A stretch of 13,339 nt of DNA, from positions 1 through 13,339 of the forward strand of contig CAINXK010000560.1 in assembly GCA_903854805.1 (NCBI GenBank), in the 5' to 3' direction. Source of the DNA: an uncultured Anaerolineae bacterium (GTDB lineage: Bacteria; Chloroflexota; Anaerolineae; Anaerolineales; Villigracilaceae). The position numbers were made by a program, and so were the translations under genes. Of the stretch, positions 1-7,359 are shown in pieces; the first letter of the stretch is position 1; each line of letters starts with the position of its first letter. The notes beneath the pieces are model-generated. The model had not been told where the DNA came from and did not search any database. It saw only the letters and a program-made list of their open reading frames with translations.

Positions 1-198
1 CCATTTGAAGCTTTTCGTACCGTTTTCTTTATTTCTCTCGATGAGTGCGTGGCTTGCCCCGTGAGCAAATCGGACGGATGGATGTCGTACTTCCAGATGG
101 ATGAGAATTATTTTTTTGGTTATTTTTATAGCCAGCTGCAGGGAAACCCACCGATATTCCTTCATCTGTGGGCAAGGGGTGTGATGAGTAATGCCTGA
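1..198 (+). CDS. possible 3' end of a truncated upstream ORF
   Basis: Frame 1 is open from the window edge through 65 codons to a TGA at 196-198. The predicted peptide is rich in Phe, Tyr and Trp (for example MDENYFFGYFYSQLQ) and resembles no family I recognise. An open run of this length is only mildly unusual by chance, and the composition is not clearly that of the neighbouring genes. It could be the C-terminus of a gene cut by the window edge, or plain intergenic sequence. The flanking sequence to the left would settle it. Confidence 0.2.
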   Translation, partial: PFEAFRTVFFISLDECVACPVSKSDGWMSYFQMDENYFFGYFYSQLQGNPPIFLHLWARGVMSNA

Positions 199-286
199 AT
201 CTGGATGCCCGTAGGTAACCATCACCAGTTCATAGAATGGATGGTTAATCCGACATTGCCAAAATAATCCGCTTCCAATTTCCCAG

Positions 287-398
287 TTGGGGCACCGATA
301 ATCCACTTGCAGCGGGGGCGGAATTCTATGGCTGGAATTCTTTTTCCGAAATTTTTATACACAACCAATCGCCAGTCAGCGCCAAAAAGGTGCCCCAA
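287..398. repeat. perfect 10-base inverted repeat, arms 92 bases apart
   Basis: The left arm TTGGGGCACC (287-296) is the exact reverse complement of the right arm GGTGCCCCAA (389-398). The pairing stops immediately on both sides. The right arm ends 6 bases before the TATAAT box at 405-410, so it lies in the region an RNA polymerase holoenzyme would cover. This could be a paired operator acting by DNA looping, or a long-range RNA stem if transcription starts further upstream. Function is inferred from position only. Confidence 0.4.
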
Positions 399-404
399 AT
401 ACGC

Positions 405-410
405 TATAAT
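405..410 (+). promoter_or_regulatory. candidate -10 box (TATAAT) for the histidine kinase gene
   Basis: A perfect TATAAT lies 33 bases before the ATG at 444, leaving room for a 5' leader of about 25 bases. No good -35 hexamer is visible 16-18 bases upstream (the bases there read approximately CCAAAA), so the promoter may be activator dependent or use another element. Confidence 0.45.
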
Positions 411-433
411 AATTTATTCTTTCGGTGTGTCTA

Positions 434-438
434 AAGGA
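434..438 (+). promoter_or_regulatory. ribosome binding site of the histidine kinase gene
   Basis: AAGGA lies 5 bases before the ATG at 444-446. It supports this start over the downstream Met codons and over the overlapping frame that starts at 307. Confidence 0.6.
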
Positions 439-443
439 ATTGC

Positions 444-3400
444 ATGGCAATCACACATAATTCGACCCGAGAACGAAAAACCATTGGAGTATTTGTTTCC
501 AAACTCGGCCGAGTTTGGGGCCCGGAATTCATTGTGGGTATTACTGCTGCGGCCGAAGCAAATAACCTGAATGTGATTTGCTTTGTGGGGGGCAAGCCCA
601 TATCCATTATTGCACCTGGAAATTTGCAGCCTTCCTATGGTTTTTATGATATCGCCCGTACTGAGCAATTGGCCGGTATTATCGTCTCGGGTGACCTGGG
701 TTATGAATTGGACGCGCGCGAAATCAAACAGTTTTTTGAAAACTATTCGCATATTCCACTGATTGTTAATGCCATCCGGGTGGATGGCATCCCGAACCTG
801 ATTGGGGATAACCTGTGTGGTATGCGCACCGTGGTCAGCCATTTATTCGATACGCATGCTTATAAAAAAATAGCTTTTATCCGTGGCCCGGAAAATCAGC
901 TCGAGGCTGAGCAGCGTTTTTTGGCGTATAAGCAGGAACTTGATGCGCATCATATTCCCCTTGACGAAATGCTTGTGCTACCTGGTGATTTTAGTATTGA
1001 AAGTGGTCGTACGGCTGTCAACATTTTGTTGGATGAGCGCAAAATCAAAGTGGACGCTATTGTGGCGGCCAATGACCGTATGGCGATTGGCGCCTATGAG
1101 GCCCTGCAGCTGCGCGGGGTTCGCATGCCAGCCAGTATTGCGCTGACAGGTTTTGACGATGTTCGTGAAGCGCGTTCCATGGGTGTACCATTAACTACGG
1201 TGCGCCAATCTTTTTATGATATGGGGCAACAGGCAGTCGATTTACTCCTGCAGCGTATTAACGGGGAAGTTTTAGCGGAGAACATCATCGCACCTACGCA
1301 ATTCGTTGTGCGCTGGTCATGTGGCTGTTTGCCGGAAAGTGTCCAGAATGTTGTCGTTAAACAAAATGGGATTAACCGGGACGGGTCTTTCGAAACCAAA
1401 CGCGATACAGTCATCGCTCATCTTATGCAGGCCGCGGATATGTCTGCCGCATCACCGCTTGCCGATGCCTTTGGGCAGGCTGCAGGACGCACATGGGAGA
1501 CTCTTCTGGTCGCATTACGTGTTGAGAACCAGGCTGAATCTTTCCTGAATAACATTGAAACTCTGATCGCTGTGCTCACCCAGCATAACGATGAACCAGC
1601 CTGCTGGCAGAACGTGGTCTCTGGGCTGCGCCAACAACTCATCGTTGGCATCAGCGAGCGCAATATGCTGCTGCGCGCCGATGATTTATTCCAGCAAGCA
1701 CGCGTAATGGCCGGAGAACTGGCTCAACGCCAACTGGCTTTGCAACGTATTGGGTTTGATCAGCAGGAAGAAATATTACTGGCTTTCAGTGCAGCCGTGG
1801 CACCCGCTATGAGCCTGGACGAGATTGGAACCGCGCTGAAACGTTATTTTCCAGCATTGGGCGTTGAGCGCATGTACGTAATGTTGTACTCCAGCATGGT
1901 TACACCGCAATCTACACTCGTACCCCCCTCGGATAATTACCATTTGCTGATGCAGTATGACGATAATGGTTTTTATGTGCCGGTTGATCGACCAAAATGG
2001 GCAACCGGTCATTTAATTCCACACGGAAAAACTCCCGAAAACCGGCGTTATTCGGCCATTGTTATGCCGCTATTGCTGGCGCAAAACCGGTTTGGTTTCA
2101 TGTGGATCGAAGTGAATGCGCGCGAATGGGAAGTGTATGTGCGTATCCGAAACCTGATCAGCAGTGCTCTTTTGCGTACCATGCTGGTGGAGCAACGCAC
2201 GCTAATGCAGAAGCAGGTTGAACATTTGCTGCAAGAGTCTCAACTGCGCGAGATGGAATTGGCAAATGCCACTGAAACAGCCGAAAGTACTGCTGAAGAA
2301 AATGCCAGGCTTTATACCAATGAGTTGGAGCGCCGCGAAGACGCTGAGATGCTTTCAAAGGTGGCCAGAAATCTCTCGACTCTCTTAAAGATGGAGGAGC
2401 TGCCCAACCAAATACTTACCCAACTTTCACAGCTTTTGCCTTATGAACGTGGGGCGCTCTTAATGGAAGCGCCTGAAGGCCCGATTCAAATTCTGGCTCA
2501 CAGCGGTTTCCCTGAAAATGCGGGCCCGGCTGATTTGCTTGGCCAGATTGATAGCGATGGCACTTACAACCGGATTTCCCAGAGCGGTGAGCCGGTTATT
2601 ATCGAAGATGTTGCCAGCAGCGCCAATTGGAAGCCAGTTGATTGGCTGCCGGTCAATCATTCCTGGTTGGGCGTTCCGTTGTTCTCAAAAAATAAAGTCA
2701 TTGGGATGCTTTCGATTACCCGTCAGGCTGCCGCTGATTTCAGCCACGATGATCTCTTGTTGGTGATGACCTACGGTATGCAGGCCGCCATTTCGCTCGA
2801 AAATGCGCGTCTCTATGGTGAATTGACACGCTTTAACGAATCTTTGGAGCGCCTGGTTGCGCAGCGTGTTGAAGAGTTGAATATTGCCTACAATAAACTG
2901 GAAAAGCTTGATAAGAACAAATCTTCCTTCATTCAGGTTACGGCGCACGAACTGCGTACGCCGTTGACGGTTATGAAGGGCTACCTGGGCATGCTCAAGG
3001 GCAACCCGGCAGTTAAGGATAATGAAAGTCTTTTATTGGCCGTGGATGGGGTCTATAAGGGTGCGGATCGTCTTCATATGATTGTAAATTCAATGCTGGA
3101 TGTGGTGCGTTTGGATGGACAGATCATTACCCCGCGCCTGGAAACAGTAATTATTGGTTTGATCTTTCAGCTTATTCAGAAAGAATATAAAAACGAAATG
3201 GCCGAGCGAAATATCGCGCTCTTGTATGAAGACGGCATCCCTAATCTACCATTCATCCAGGCCGATCCCGGGCTCTTACAAAAAGCGCTGGATGCCATCA
3301 TTGTCAATGCCATTAAGTACACACCGGATGGCGGCAGCATCAGCTTGGGCGGACAAGTGGTCGCGGATGAACAACTAGGGCCATGTCTGGAAATCCATGT

Positions 3401-3659
3401 GCGCGATACTGGTATCGGTATCGATCCGGCCAACCAACAAATTATTTTTGAAAAGCTGCTGCAATTGGGGAAGGTGGAACTGCACTCATCTGGTCGCACC
3501 AAGTTTAAGGGTGGGGGACCAGGTTTGGGCCTGGCAATTGCTGCCGGAATAGTCAAAGCGCATGCCGGAAAAATCTGGGTTGAAAGCCCTGGTTGTAATG
3601 AAGAAGAATTTCCGGGCAGCACCTTCTTTATTCGGTTGCCGATGCCAAAAAACCCCTGA
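444..3659 (+). CDS. cytoplasmic hybrid-sensor histidine kinase: LacI-type ligand-binding domain, two GAF-like domains, HisKA, HATPase
   Basis: This 1071-residue protein is a two-component sensor kinase. Residues 12-295 form a periplasmic-binding-protein-like domain of the LacI effector type, starting TIGVFVSK and with FDDV near 237-240. It ends with SCGC at 292-295, as in related Chloroflexota sensors. There is no helix-turn-helix ahead of it, no signal peptide and no membrane segment, so ligand sensing should be cytosolic. Residues about 440-580 look like a degenerate GAF domain, and 635-790 like a canonical GAF. A coiled coil (about 580-635) joins the two and another (790-825) leads to HisKA. 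The phospho-acceptor is His835 in TAHELRTP. The ATPase domain shows Asn955 (N box), Asp988 in DTGIGI and a GPGLGL G2 box at 1025-1030. No response regulator is adjacent, so its partner and ligand (perhaps a sugar or nucleoside, by LacI analogy) are unknown. It converges on the C45-like gene. Confidence 0.9.
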   Translation: MAITHNSTRERKTIGVFVSKLGRVWGPEFIVGITAAAEANNLNVICFVGGKPISIIAPGNLQPSYGFYDIARTEQLAGIIVSGDLGYELDAREIKQFFENYSHIPLIVNAIRVDGIPNLIGDNLCGMRTVVSHLFDTHAYKKIAFIRGPENQLEAEQRFLAYKQELDAHHIPLDEMLVLPGDFSIESGRTAVNILLDERKIKVDAIVAANDRMAIGAYEALQLRGVRMPASIALTGFDDVREARSMGVPLTTVRQSFYDMGQQAVDLLLQRINGEVLAENIIAPTQFVVRWSCGCLPESVQNVVVKQNGINRDGSFETKRDTVIAHLMQAADMSAASPLADAFGQAAGRTWETLLVALRVENQAESFLNNIETLIAVLTQHNDEPACWQNVVSGLRQQLIVGISERNMLLRADDLFQQARVMAGELAQRQLALQRIGFDQQEEILLAFSAAVAPAMSLDEIGTALKRYFPALGVERMYVMLYSSMVTPQSTLVPPSDNYHLLMQYDDNGFYVPVDRPKWATGHLIPHGKTPENRRYSAIVMPLLLAQNRFGFMWIEVNAREWEVYVRIRNLISSALLRTMLVEQRTLMQKQVEHLLQESQLREMELANATETAESTAEENARLYTNELERREDAEMLSKVARNLSTLLKMEELPNQILTQLSQLLPYERGALLMEAPEGPIQILAHSGFPENAGPADLLGQIDSDGTYNRISQSGEPVIIEDVASSANWKPVDWLPVNHSWLGVPLFSKNKVIGMLSITRQAAADFSHDDLLLVMTYGMQAAISLENARLYGELTRFNESLERLVAQRVEELNIAYNKLEKLDKNKSSFIQVTAHELRTPLTVMKGYLGMLKGNPAVKDNESLLLAVDGVYKGADRLHMIVNSMLDVVRLDGQIITPRLETVIIGLIFQLIQKEYKNEMAERNIALLYEDGIPNLPFIQADPGLLQKALDAIIVNAIKYTPDGGSISLGGQVVADEQLGPCLEIHVRDTGIGIDPANQQIIFEKLLQLGKVELHSSGRTKFKGGGPGLGLAIAAGIVKAHAGKIWVESPGCNEEEFPGSTFFIRLPMPKNP

Positions 3660-3676
3660 TTTTCCCCGGGAAATGT

Positions 3677-4870
3677 TTACATCTCAATGCTGAATAATTT
3701 ATCCCCGAGGATTGCGGCGCCTGCCCCAACCTGGATGAATATTTTTTCGGTTGTCATCTTGCAAACAAAATATGCTTTTACATCGCGATTGGAATACGCT
3801 GATTCGCCGCCCAGGCGCGAGCGCAGCATCCTGAGTATCATCCCGACGGTATCTGACGATTGTTGAATAACCTTAATCAATCGTCCTGTGCGCGCCATGC
3901 GCTTCTCGTTCCAGGCGCGGCTTTCCGGGCTGGTTTGTTCTTCGGTGCCGATCGAGTGGGATAGATCACGGATAACATTGGTTTGGAAAAGGTATTCTCC
4001 TGCGCCAGGGCCAAGTGCGCAGGCCGCCACCTGGTTATTGGCATATTCCACTTTCTCAACACATATCTGCCCATCTTTTTTGTAAATGCCCGTTAGTGAA
4101 TAGCCACCCTGGAAAGGCCCGAGCTGCGTGGCCAGGTCTTGGCGTGAAACCTGTGCGCCCAGATACAGACTCAACCAGGCCAGCGTGTTGGGCAGAATGG
4201 CCTCTTCAAGTTGAGCGGACCTGACGTGTAATGTATCGATGCCTTGTGCAAAATCGTCAGCTTGCCAGCCAAAAGTAGGGCCTGGAAGCAGGTCTGGATA
4301 GATGAAGCCGCAAGCACTCTGACCGTTCACCGCTCTGAATAAAAATAGCCGTAATTTATCGAAGCGTTGGCCGGGGGAATCCTCATAATCTTCTTCGGAG
4401 TGCCATAGTACCACCGCCCCGCTGTGCTCGCGGATGACCCCTGTCTGGCAGCCTACTTCATCTTCTTGCAGCAAGGTTGCCAGATCTTCGGCACTGACCG
4501 GGATACCAGCGATGCTTTCAGCCAGAAGCGGATGGCGAAAATCGGCCAATCGAGCGCCTTCGGCCCAGGCAGAGAGGCAGGCTTGATATTGCCTGACTGC
4601 AGCTCTGATGGCTTCGTTCAGCCCAACGTTGAGCGACTTCGCATTTAATGCCGCCTGAAATCCACGCGCGCGTTGGATCTGTTCCCATACTTGTGCCTGG
4701 TTGCCCAGGCTGTTCATCCGTTGAAACAGGATCTTGTGGATTTGCGTGCGTGCGTCCTGTCCGAGCACGCGGTGGGCACTCGTGGTGTCGTATTCCCGGC
4801 AATCTAAAGGCATAATGGGACCGAGCTGCGCTTTGGCTTGCCTGATCAGAGCTGGTTCTTGGGCAGTCAT
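3677..4870 (-). CDS. C45-type (penicillin acyltransferase-like) Ntn hydrolase, putative
   Basis: The protein has 397 residues. My assignment to the acyl-CoA:6-APA acyltransferase / peptidase C45 family of N-terminal-nucleophile hydrolases rests on pattern, not on strong identity. A leader of about 140 residues ends in a Gly-Cys pair (VGCQT, candidate autocatalytic cleavage site and nucleophile Cys141). Next comes a strand-turn segment with LWHSEEDYE (155-163), in the place of the family's asparagine/aspartate-bearing loop, then GPTFGWQADDF near 197-207, and a C-terminal helix-strand region (ARTGRLIKVIQ, then IQVGAGAAI). There is no signal peptide, so it is probably cytosolic. It starts 5 bases after the methyltransferase stop, with no clear Shine-Dalgarno, and is probably translationally coupled to it. 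Substrate is unknown: family members hydrolyse or transfer amide-linked acyl groups. Its stop lies 17 bases from the convergent kinase stop. Confidence 0.6.
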   Translation of the reverse strand: MTAQEPALIRQAKAQLGPIMPLDCREYDTTSAHRVLGQDARTQIHKILFQRMNSLGNQAQVWEQIQRARGFQAALNAKSLNVGLNEAIRAAVRQYQACLSAWAEGARLADFRHPLLAESIAGIPVSAEDLATLLQEDEVGCQTGVIREHSGAVVLWHSEEDYEDSPGQRFDKLRLFLFRAVNGQSACGFIYPDLLPGPTFGWQADDFAQGIDTLHVRSAQLEEAILPNTLAWLSLYLGAQVSRQDLATQLGPFQGGYSLTGIYKKDGQICVEKVEYANNQVAACALGPGAGEYLFQTNVIRDLSHSIGTEEQTSPESRAWNEKRMARTGRLIKVIQQSSDTVGMILRMLRSRLGGESAYSNRDVKAYFVCKMTTEKIFIQVGAGAAILGDKLFSIEM

Positions 4871-4875
4871 GATTT

Positions 4876-5787
4876 TTATTTCAGGGGTTCGCGGAAATCA
4901 AAGATTCCATCTCGAACAGCCCATTTTTCTCCACAGCCGGTGCACAGCAGGTATTCGTTTTTGTTTTGCAGTGGTCTGGTCCCGCACTCAGGGCAGCAGA
5001 AAAAGGCTAGCACGTCGGCCGGGGTCGATGCCGGCTGGTTTGTCGTGGCTGATTTATGCACGAGCGCTCTTAAGAATACGCTCGGACTCAGTTGAAACCA
5101 GGCTCCTGTGGGCTGGAGCAGGCTGTCCAGGGTGGCTAACAGCCCGGCTGGGAATATTCGTTTGATCAATCCCATCCTGAAGTGTGAAACGGTCAACACT
5201 TTTTGGACTTCAAATCCGAGTTCCGCCAGCCATTTGCGAATGGTGCGCGGGTGGAAGTCAAAATTTAATGCCGCAAACTCAACCGGTTCAGGACTGAAGG
5301 GGCTCCAGTCTTGTTTGCCCAGCCAGTAACGCAGGATCGCTTTGAGATTGAGTTTATTCGCATATTCCAGAATAAATACAGATCCGGGTTCAAGCACCCT
5401 GCGGACCTGTGCCAGGGCCTTGGGGGCTTCTGCCATGTGGTGCAGAGTGCGGATCATGGTTGCGCTGTCAAACAGGCCATCTACAAACGGAAGCTTGTAA
5501 ATATCGGCTGCCACGTAAATGTATTGCGGTGAATCACCCAGGCGTGCGCGGGCTTGTTGGAGCTGTGTGCGTGAATAGTCGAGCAGCACGATCTGTTCAA
5601 AGCCGGTGTAGCGCGGTGTATTCCGGCCAGCGCCGGCGCCCAATTCCAGGAGCAGGCGTCCTTGTGTGGGTAGAATCTTTTTTAAGGCGCTGGCTTCAGC
5701 GCGGTCTTCGTATTGGCGCCCGCCCTGATCCCAAAAAGAGGTCTGATAATCGGAACCTTCGTAATCACACACTGGTGGAGTTGTCAT
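4876..5787 (-). CDS. class I SAM-dependent methyltransferase with C-terminal Trm112-like zinc ribbon
   Basis: This 303-residue protein has a Rossmann-type methyltransferase core. Motif I is LLLELGAGAGRN (45-56), the acidic residue ending strand 2 is in VLLDYS (67-72), motif II-like AADIYKLPF spans 93-101, and FDSATMIRTLHHM (106-118) precedes VRRVLEPG. These are features of the UbiE/Methyltransf_11 group. After a linker of about 20 residues the tail carries CPEC (265-268) and CTGC (282-285), a four-cysteine zinc ribbon of the Trm112/YcaR type that often accompanies methyltransferases. No membrane segment is obvious. The substrate cannot be read from the sequence. It heads a two-gene unit with the Ntn hydrolase, which starts 5 bases downstream. 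Its ATG lies only about 33 bases beyond the ugd terminator T tract and lacks a Shine-Dalgarno, so its promoter must overlap the terminator or it depends on read-through. Confidence 0.82.
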   Translation of the reverse strand: MTTPPVCDYEGSDYQTSFWDQGGRQYEDRAEASALKKILPTQGRLLLELGAGAGRNTPRYTGFEQIVLLDYSRTQLQQARARLGDSPQYIYVAADIYKLPFVDGLFDSATMIRTLHHMAEAPKALAQVRRVLEPGSVFILEYANKLNLKAILRYWLGKQDWSPFSPEPVEFAALNFDFHPRTIRKWLAELGFEVQKVLTVSHFRMGLIKRIFPAGLLATLDSLLQPTGAWFQLSPSVFLRALVHKSATTNQPASTPADVLAFFCCPECGTRPLQNKNEYLLCTGCGEKWAVRDGIFDFREPLK

Positions 5788-5820
5788 ATTTTCAGGTATT
5801 TGCCCGGATGTTTGGATGGA

Positions 5821-5862
5821 TAAAAAAACAGATAGCCGGGCTATTTTACCCGACTATCTGTT
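5821..5862 (-). terminator. intrinsic terminator of the ugd gene
   Basis: Arms 5827-5840 (AACAGATAGCCGGG on the plus strand) and 5849-5862 form a 14-base-pair stem with an 8-base loop. The one imperfect position (5836 against 5853) is a C-A mismatch on plus-strand RNA but a G-U wobble on minus-strand RNA. The tract of seven A at 5822-5828 reads as T7 at the 3' side of the stem on the minus strand. Both facts fix the orientation. It sits 50 bases past the ugd stop codon. Confidence 0.88.
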
Positions 5863-5912
5863 AATCTGATACGTGGGGAAGAACTCCCAGCTAATTGATG
5901 AGTTGCTGCCTG

Positions 5913-7208
5913 CTAACGCCCGATGGCGCGGTATTTAAAACCGAGGGCCTTCATCGTGGCAGGATCATAGATATTCCGGCCATCATATACAACGGGGTTT
6001 TTGAGCAACCCTTTTAGTTTTTCAAGATCGAGTTGTTTGAATTCATTCCACTCGGTGATCACCATAAGCGCATCGCAGCCATCAGCCATGCTGTAGGGGT
6101 CATGGTACATCTCGACTGCAGGCAGGATCGTGCGAGCCACTTCCATGGAAACCGGGTCGTATCCGCGTACCACTGCGCCGGCAGCGTTGAGTTCGCGGGC
6201 GATATCGATGGCAGGCGCATCGCGCATATCGTCAGTATTGGGTTTGAAGGCCAGCCCCAGCAGCCCGATGGTCTTATCCTTTAGCGTGCCACCCAGCATG
6301 GCTGCGGTGTGATCGACAGCGGTCTTGCGGCGTTCGTAGTTGACTTCCATAACGGTGTTCAGGATGCGCGGATCGAGGCCGGCTTCTTCTGCCATGTATG
6401 CCAGCGCCAGGACATCCTTGGGGAAGCAAGACCCACCCCAGCCAAGCCCGGCATCTAGAAAATGACGACCGATGCGGGCATCGTAGCCCATTCCTGCAGC
6501 TACTTCTTTTACGTCTGCGCCGAGAGCCTCGCAAATATTGGCAATTTCGTTGATGAATGAAATTTTGGTTGCCAGGAAGGCATTCGATGCATATTTGATC
6601 ATCTCAGCGGTGCGCAAATCTGTAATAACGATTGGCGCGCGCAGCGGCAGGTGCAGTTGAGCAACTTTATTGGCAGCTTCTCGGTCCGTGGACCCCAGGA
6701 CGGTGCGGTGGGGTTGTGAAAAATCACCGATGGCTGAACCTTCGCGTAAAAATTCGGGACAGGAAACCACTGAAAAGTCGATCGGGGTTTTCTGAGAGCG
6801 TTTGATAATGTCTGCCACCCAATCGCCAGTTCCAACCGGAACAGTTGATTTGTTGATGATGACCAATGGCGAAGTCATGTTCTCCGCGATTGATTTCGCG
6901 GCAGCCGCCACATACTGCAGGTCGGCTTCGCCGCTGCCGCCCGAAGGCGTTCCAACAGCGATGAAGGCGAATTCGGTGCCTTTTACTGCTTCAGCATAAT
7001 CAGTGGTGAATGTAAGCCGTCCGGCTTGCACGTTTCGGTTGACCAGCTCTTCCAGGCCTGGTTCGTAGATTGGCATGATCCCTTTTTTTAGATTGGCAAC
7101 ACGCTGCTCATTCACGTCGAGCGCAATTACGCGGTTTCCCAGGTCTGCAAAACATGCCCCGGTGACGATGCCAACATAACCAACGCCGATGACACAAATT
7201 TGTTTCAT
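5913..7208 (-). CDS. ugd: UDP-glucose 6-dehydrogenase
   Basis: The enzyme oxidises UDP-glucose to UDP-glucuronate with two NAD+ in the cytosol, supplying precursor for exopolysaccharides, uronic-acid glycolipids and other UDP-sugars. The 431 residues match the usual bacterial length. The N-terminal NAD domain starts with the glycine-rich [10 protein letters not shown] (4-13). Further family hallmarks are the NAD-side AVGTPSG (84-90), STVPVGT (121-127), PEFLREGSA (151-159), Lys205 and Asn209 in MIKYASNAF, the catalytic Cys261 in [10 protein letters not shown] (256-265) and the C-terminal UDP-binding region with [13 protein letters not shown] (318-330). A TGAGGA Shine-Dalgarno lies 6 bases before ATG. 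It is a single-gene unit, 151 bases from the rhomboid gene upstream and with a strong terminator behind it. Proximity to the membrane glycosyltransferase suggests envelope glycan synthesis, but other nucleotide-sugar genes are absent from the window. Confidence 0.96.
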   Translation of the reverse strand: MKQICVIGVGYVGIVTGACFADLGNRVIALDVNEQRVANLKKGIMPIYEPGLEELVNRNVQAGRLTFTTDYAEAVKGTEFAFIAVGTPSGGSGEADLQYVAAAAKSIAENMTSPLVIINKSTVPVGTGDWVADIIKRSQKTPIDFSVVSCPEFLREGSAIGDFSQPHRTVLGSTDREAANKVAQLHLPLRAPIVITDLRTAEMIKYASNAFLATKISFINEIANICEALGADVKEVAAGMGYDARIGRHFLDAGLGWGGSCFPKDVLALAYMAEEAGLDPRILNTVMEVNYERRKTAVDHTAAMLGGTLKDKTIGLLGLAFKPNTDDMRDAPAIDIARELNAAGAVVRGYDPVSMEVARTILPAVEMYHDPYSMADGCDALMVITEWNEFKQLDLEKLKGLLKNPVVYDGRNIYDPATMKALGFKYRAIGR

Positions 7209-7214
7209 TTGATT

Positions 7215-7220
7215 TCCTCA
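7215..7220 (-). promoter_or_regulatory. ribosome binding site of ugd
   Basis: TGAGGA on the minus strand, 6 bases before the ATG at 7208. It is the clearest Shine-Dalgarno in the minus-strand block, whose other genes mostly lack one. Confidence 0.6.
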
Positions 7221-7252
7221 CAGAATGATAAATATGGAAGTTGAATGGGTGA

Positions 7253-7258
7253 AATATA
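7253..7258 (-). promoter_or_regulatory. candidate -10 box for ugd
   Basis: TATATT on the minus strand, about 44 bases before the ugd ATG, in an AT-rich gap. No convincing -35 hexamer is placed 17 bases upstream, so this is tentative. Confidence 0.25.
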
Positions 7259-7286
7259 CCAGAAAAAATACAGAAAGTGCACCTTT

Positions 7287-7310
7287 ATTTAGTGATAAAA
7301 AACACTAAGT
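7287..7310. repeat. imperfect inverted repeat in the rhomboid-ugd gap, possible operator
   Basis: The arms ATTTAGTG (7287-7294) and CACTAAGT (7303-7310) are inverted copies with one mismatched pair, separated by eight bases of mostly A. The right arm overlaps a second short palindrome, CACTAAGTG. A minus-strand reading gives a T-rich loop rather than a T tract behind a stem, so this does not look like an intrinsic terminator of the rhomboid gene. A protein-binding site upstream of ugd is the better guess. Confidence 0.35.
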
Positions 7311-7359
7311 GGTTTTATTCTCAGTTTCAACGCTGGTTGGCGCGAGTATGTTCCCCCGG

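Larger units (their letters stand above)
199..443. other. intergenic region upstream of the histidine kinase gene
   Basis: I see no gene here. The stretch holds one arm of a long inverted repeat (287-296) and its partner (389-398). It also holds two GGAATTC copies 14 bases apart (320-326 and 334-340) followed by a run of five T, an AT-rich segment at 341-360, and the -10 box and Shine-Dalgarno of the downstream kinase gene. An 87-codon frame starting at 307 overlaps the kinase start in another frame. It has no ribosome binding site or recognisable protein and was not called. Confidence 0.6.

Noticed and set aside
320..345. Two GAATTC copies followed by five T, read as an intrinsic terminator on the plus strand
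   Set aside because: The stem would be 6 base pairs with only two G-C pairs, too weak, and no supported gene ends just upstream. It is noted only as a short repeat.
414..842. 142-codon minus-strand frame overlapping the kinase start
   Set aside because: It is antisense to the LacI-type domain, which is clearly coding on the plus strand. Its product is unrecognised.
3660..3675. Palindrome TTTCCC-C-GGGAAA between the convergent stop codons, as a bidirectional terminator
   Set aside because: The one-base spacer allows only a short stem after opening a loop, and no T tract follows on either strand. It may be chance around a CCCGGG core.
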